In this document: positions 63,219 through 64,000 of the stretch, in pieces | How positions within the stretch are numbered: the stretch's first letter is position 1 | Layout: each line of letters starts with the position of its first letter | Source of the DNA: Luteolibacter sp. Y139 | GTDB taxonomy: Bacteria > Verrucomicrobiota > Verrucomicrobiia > Verrucomicrobiales > Akkermansiaceae | Assembly: GCF_038066715.1 (NCBI RefSeq) | Contig: NZ_JBBUKT010000012.1 | Location: forward strand, 1-64,000 | Direction: 5' to 3' | Length of the DNA stretch: 64,000 nt | The notes under the pieces: generated by a model | What the model was told of the DNA's origin: nothing | The model's input: the letters and a program-made list of their open reading frames with translations, nothing else | The model's database searches: none | Program-made: the position numbers and the translations under genes

Positions 63219-64000
63219 ATGAACACGCGACCCTTCGGGCACTCAAGACGGCAAGTTTCTGAGATTGGCTTGGGCTGCTGGCAGCTGGGCGGGGCGGATT
63301 GGGGCGATCTCGATGATGCCCGGGCCTTTGAGATCCTGAACGCTGCGGCAGATGCGGGTGTGACTTTCCTCGATACGGCCGATGTCTATGGCCGTGGACG
63401 CAGTGAGACGCTGATCGGACGCTTTCTGAAAGAGCGGGGCGGTGAGTTTTTCGTGGCTACGAAGCTTGGGCGGATGCCCGACTTGTATCCTGATGGCTAC
63501 AGCGAGGCTGGTGTGCGCGCGGCGACCGAGGCTTCGTTGAAGCGGCTGGATGTGGAGGCGCTCGATCTCACGCAGCTTCACTGCGTGCCGCCCGCGCTGC
63601 TGGAACGTGGCGAGATTTTCGAATGGCTGCGCAAGCTGCGCGATGAAGGCAAGATCAGGGAGTTCGGGGCGAGTGTGGAGTCGATGGATGAGGCGCGAAC
63701 TTGCCTCGCCCAAGAGGGCCTTTGCTCGCTTCAGATCATTTTCAATGTCTTCCGCCAGAGTCCTGCGGAGATCTTCGACGAGTGCCTTGCGAAGCAGGTC
63801 GGCGTGATCGTGCGGCTGCCGCTTGCCAGTGGCTTGCTCGCCGGGAAGATGACGAAGGATCAGGCTTTCGCCGCCAGCGATCACCGGAACTACAACCGCG
63901 ATGGGCAGGCTTTCAACGTGGGCGAGACCTTCTCCGGCCTGCCTTTCGAGAAGGGCGTGGAGCTCGCGGATGCGCTTCGACCGTTCGTGCCGGCCGGCAT
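63219..64000 (+). CDS. Aldo/keto reductase (3' end outside the window)
   Basis: About 260 residues visible, truncated by the window edge. TIM-barrel aldo/keto reductase: SEIGLGCWQLGGADWG, VTFLDTADVYGRGRSE (catalytic Asp and Tyr), FVATKLGR (Lys), LTQLHCVPP (His), and KIREFGAS. The tetrad is intact. The start ATG at 63219 follows a stop-containing stretch. An NADPH-dependent reductase with an unknown substrate. A frame on the opposite strand at 63243-63884 is a shadow. Confidence 0.88.
   Translation, partial: MNTRPFGHSRRQVSEIGLGCWQLGGADWGDLDDARAFEILNAAADAGVTFLDTADVYGRGRSETLIGRFLKERGGEFFVATKLGRMPDLYPDGYSEAGVRAATEASLKRLDVEALDLTQLHCVPPALLERGEIFEWLRKLRDEGKIREFGASVESMDEARTCLAQEGLCSLQIIFNVFRQSPAEIFDECLAKQVGVIVRLPLASGLLAGKMTKDQAFAASDHRNYNRDGQAFNVGETFSGLPFEKGVELADALRPFVPAG

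Noticed and set aside
63243..63884. A 213-codon minus-strand frame at the right edge
   Set aside because: Antisense to the aldo/keto reductase, which has its full catalytic tetrad; the reductase is easily missed because it runs off the window.

Overview
The window is a stretch of a high-GC bacterial chromosome that looks like a verrucomicrobium, probably close to Luteolibacter or Haloferula (Verrucomicrobiales). I infer this from the gene content. There are two secreted TIGR02597-type paralogs with a PEP-CTERM protein between them, an overlapping ECF sigma factor and FecR/LamG gene, a CxPxR sulfatase and a DUF1080 (3-keto-disaccharide hydrolase) protein. The recA promoter carries two TGTTC-N4-GAAC(A) palindromes, which match the LexA motif I recall for Verrucomicrobia. 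I see no rRNA, tRNA, CRISPR array, transposase or complete prophage.

Layout. 0-3 kb: a two-component system whose histidine kinase carries discoidin-like sensor domains. 3-6.3 kb: the TIGR02597/PEP-CTERM surface-protein cluster with two look-alike terminators. 6.3-14.9 kb: housekeeping genes (PfkB kinase, thiE, accC, accB, trmB, comEC, a TPR protein, an orphan RelE-like protein and a cell-wall amidase). 14.9-24.6 kb: secreted functions (a RICIN-bearing metzincin-like protease, a sulfatase, a large secreted protein, and the sigma/FecR-LamG pair). 24.7-33 kb: L-serine dehydratase, a DUF1080 protein, SMUG1-type uracil-DNA glycosylase, several unknown proteins, and a secreted PI-PLC/RICIN enzyme. 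33-39 kb: CutC, an acetyltransferase, a LOG protein, two tandem related membrane proteins and AroE. 39-43 kb: an apparent polyphosphate operon (VTC domain, DUF4956, and a porin with a Lys/His-rich segment). 43-57.5 kb: an unusually arranged RecQ, RecA with its SOS boxes, a DUF2339 membrane protein, aspartate kinase with a structured leader, a GAF-LytTR regulator, a maltoporin-like porin, RsgA and small genes. 57.5-63.2 kb: a SWIM-SNF2 helicase without a normal start codon, followed by an accessory patch. That patch holds an unknown protein behind palindromes, a GNAT toxin facing its DUF1778 antitoxin tail to tail, VapBC, and a 2H phosphoesterase. An aldo/keto reductase runs off the right edge.

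How the genes fit together. The surface and secreted genes suggest a polysaccharide-degrading lifestyle: sulfatase, DUF1080, maltoporin, LamG and RICIN lectin domains, and a kinase with carbohydrate-binding-like sensor domains. Non-coding structure worth attention includes the two LexA boxes, a 43-bp palindromic element found twice at the same distance behind two genes, perfect 9-bp direct repeats upstream of the LytTR gene, and two perfect hairpins in the lysC leader. All family calls rest on reading motifs by eye; no database search was run.
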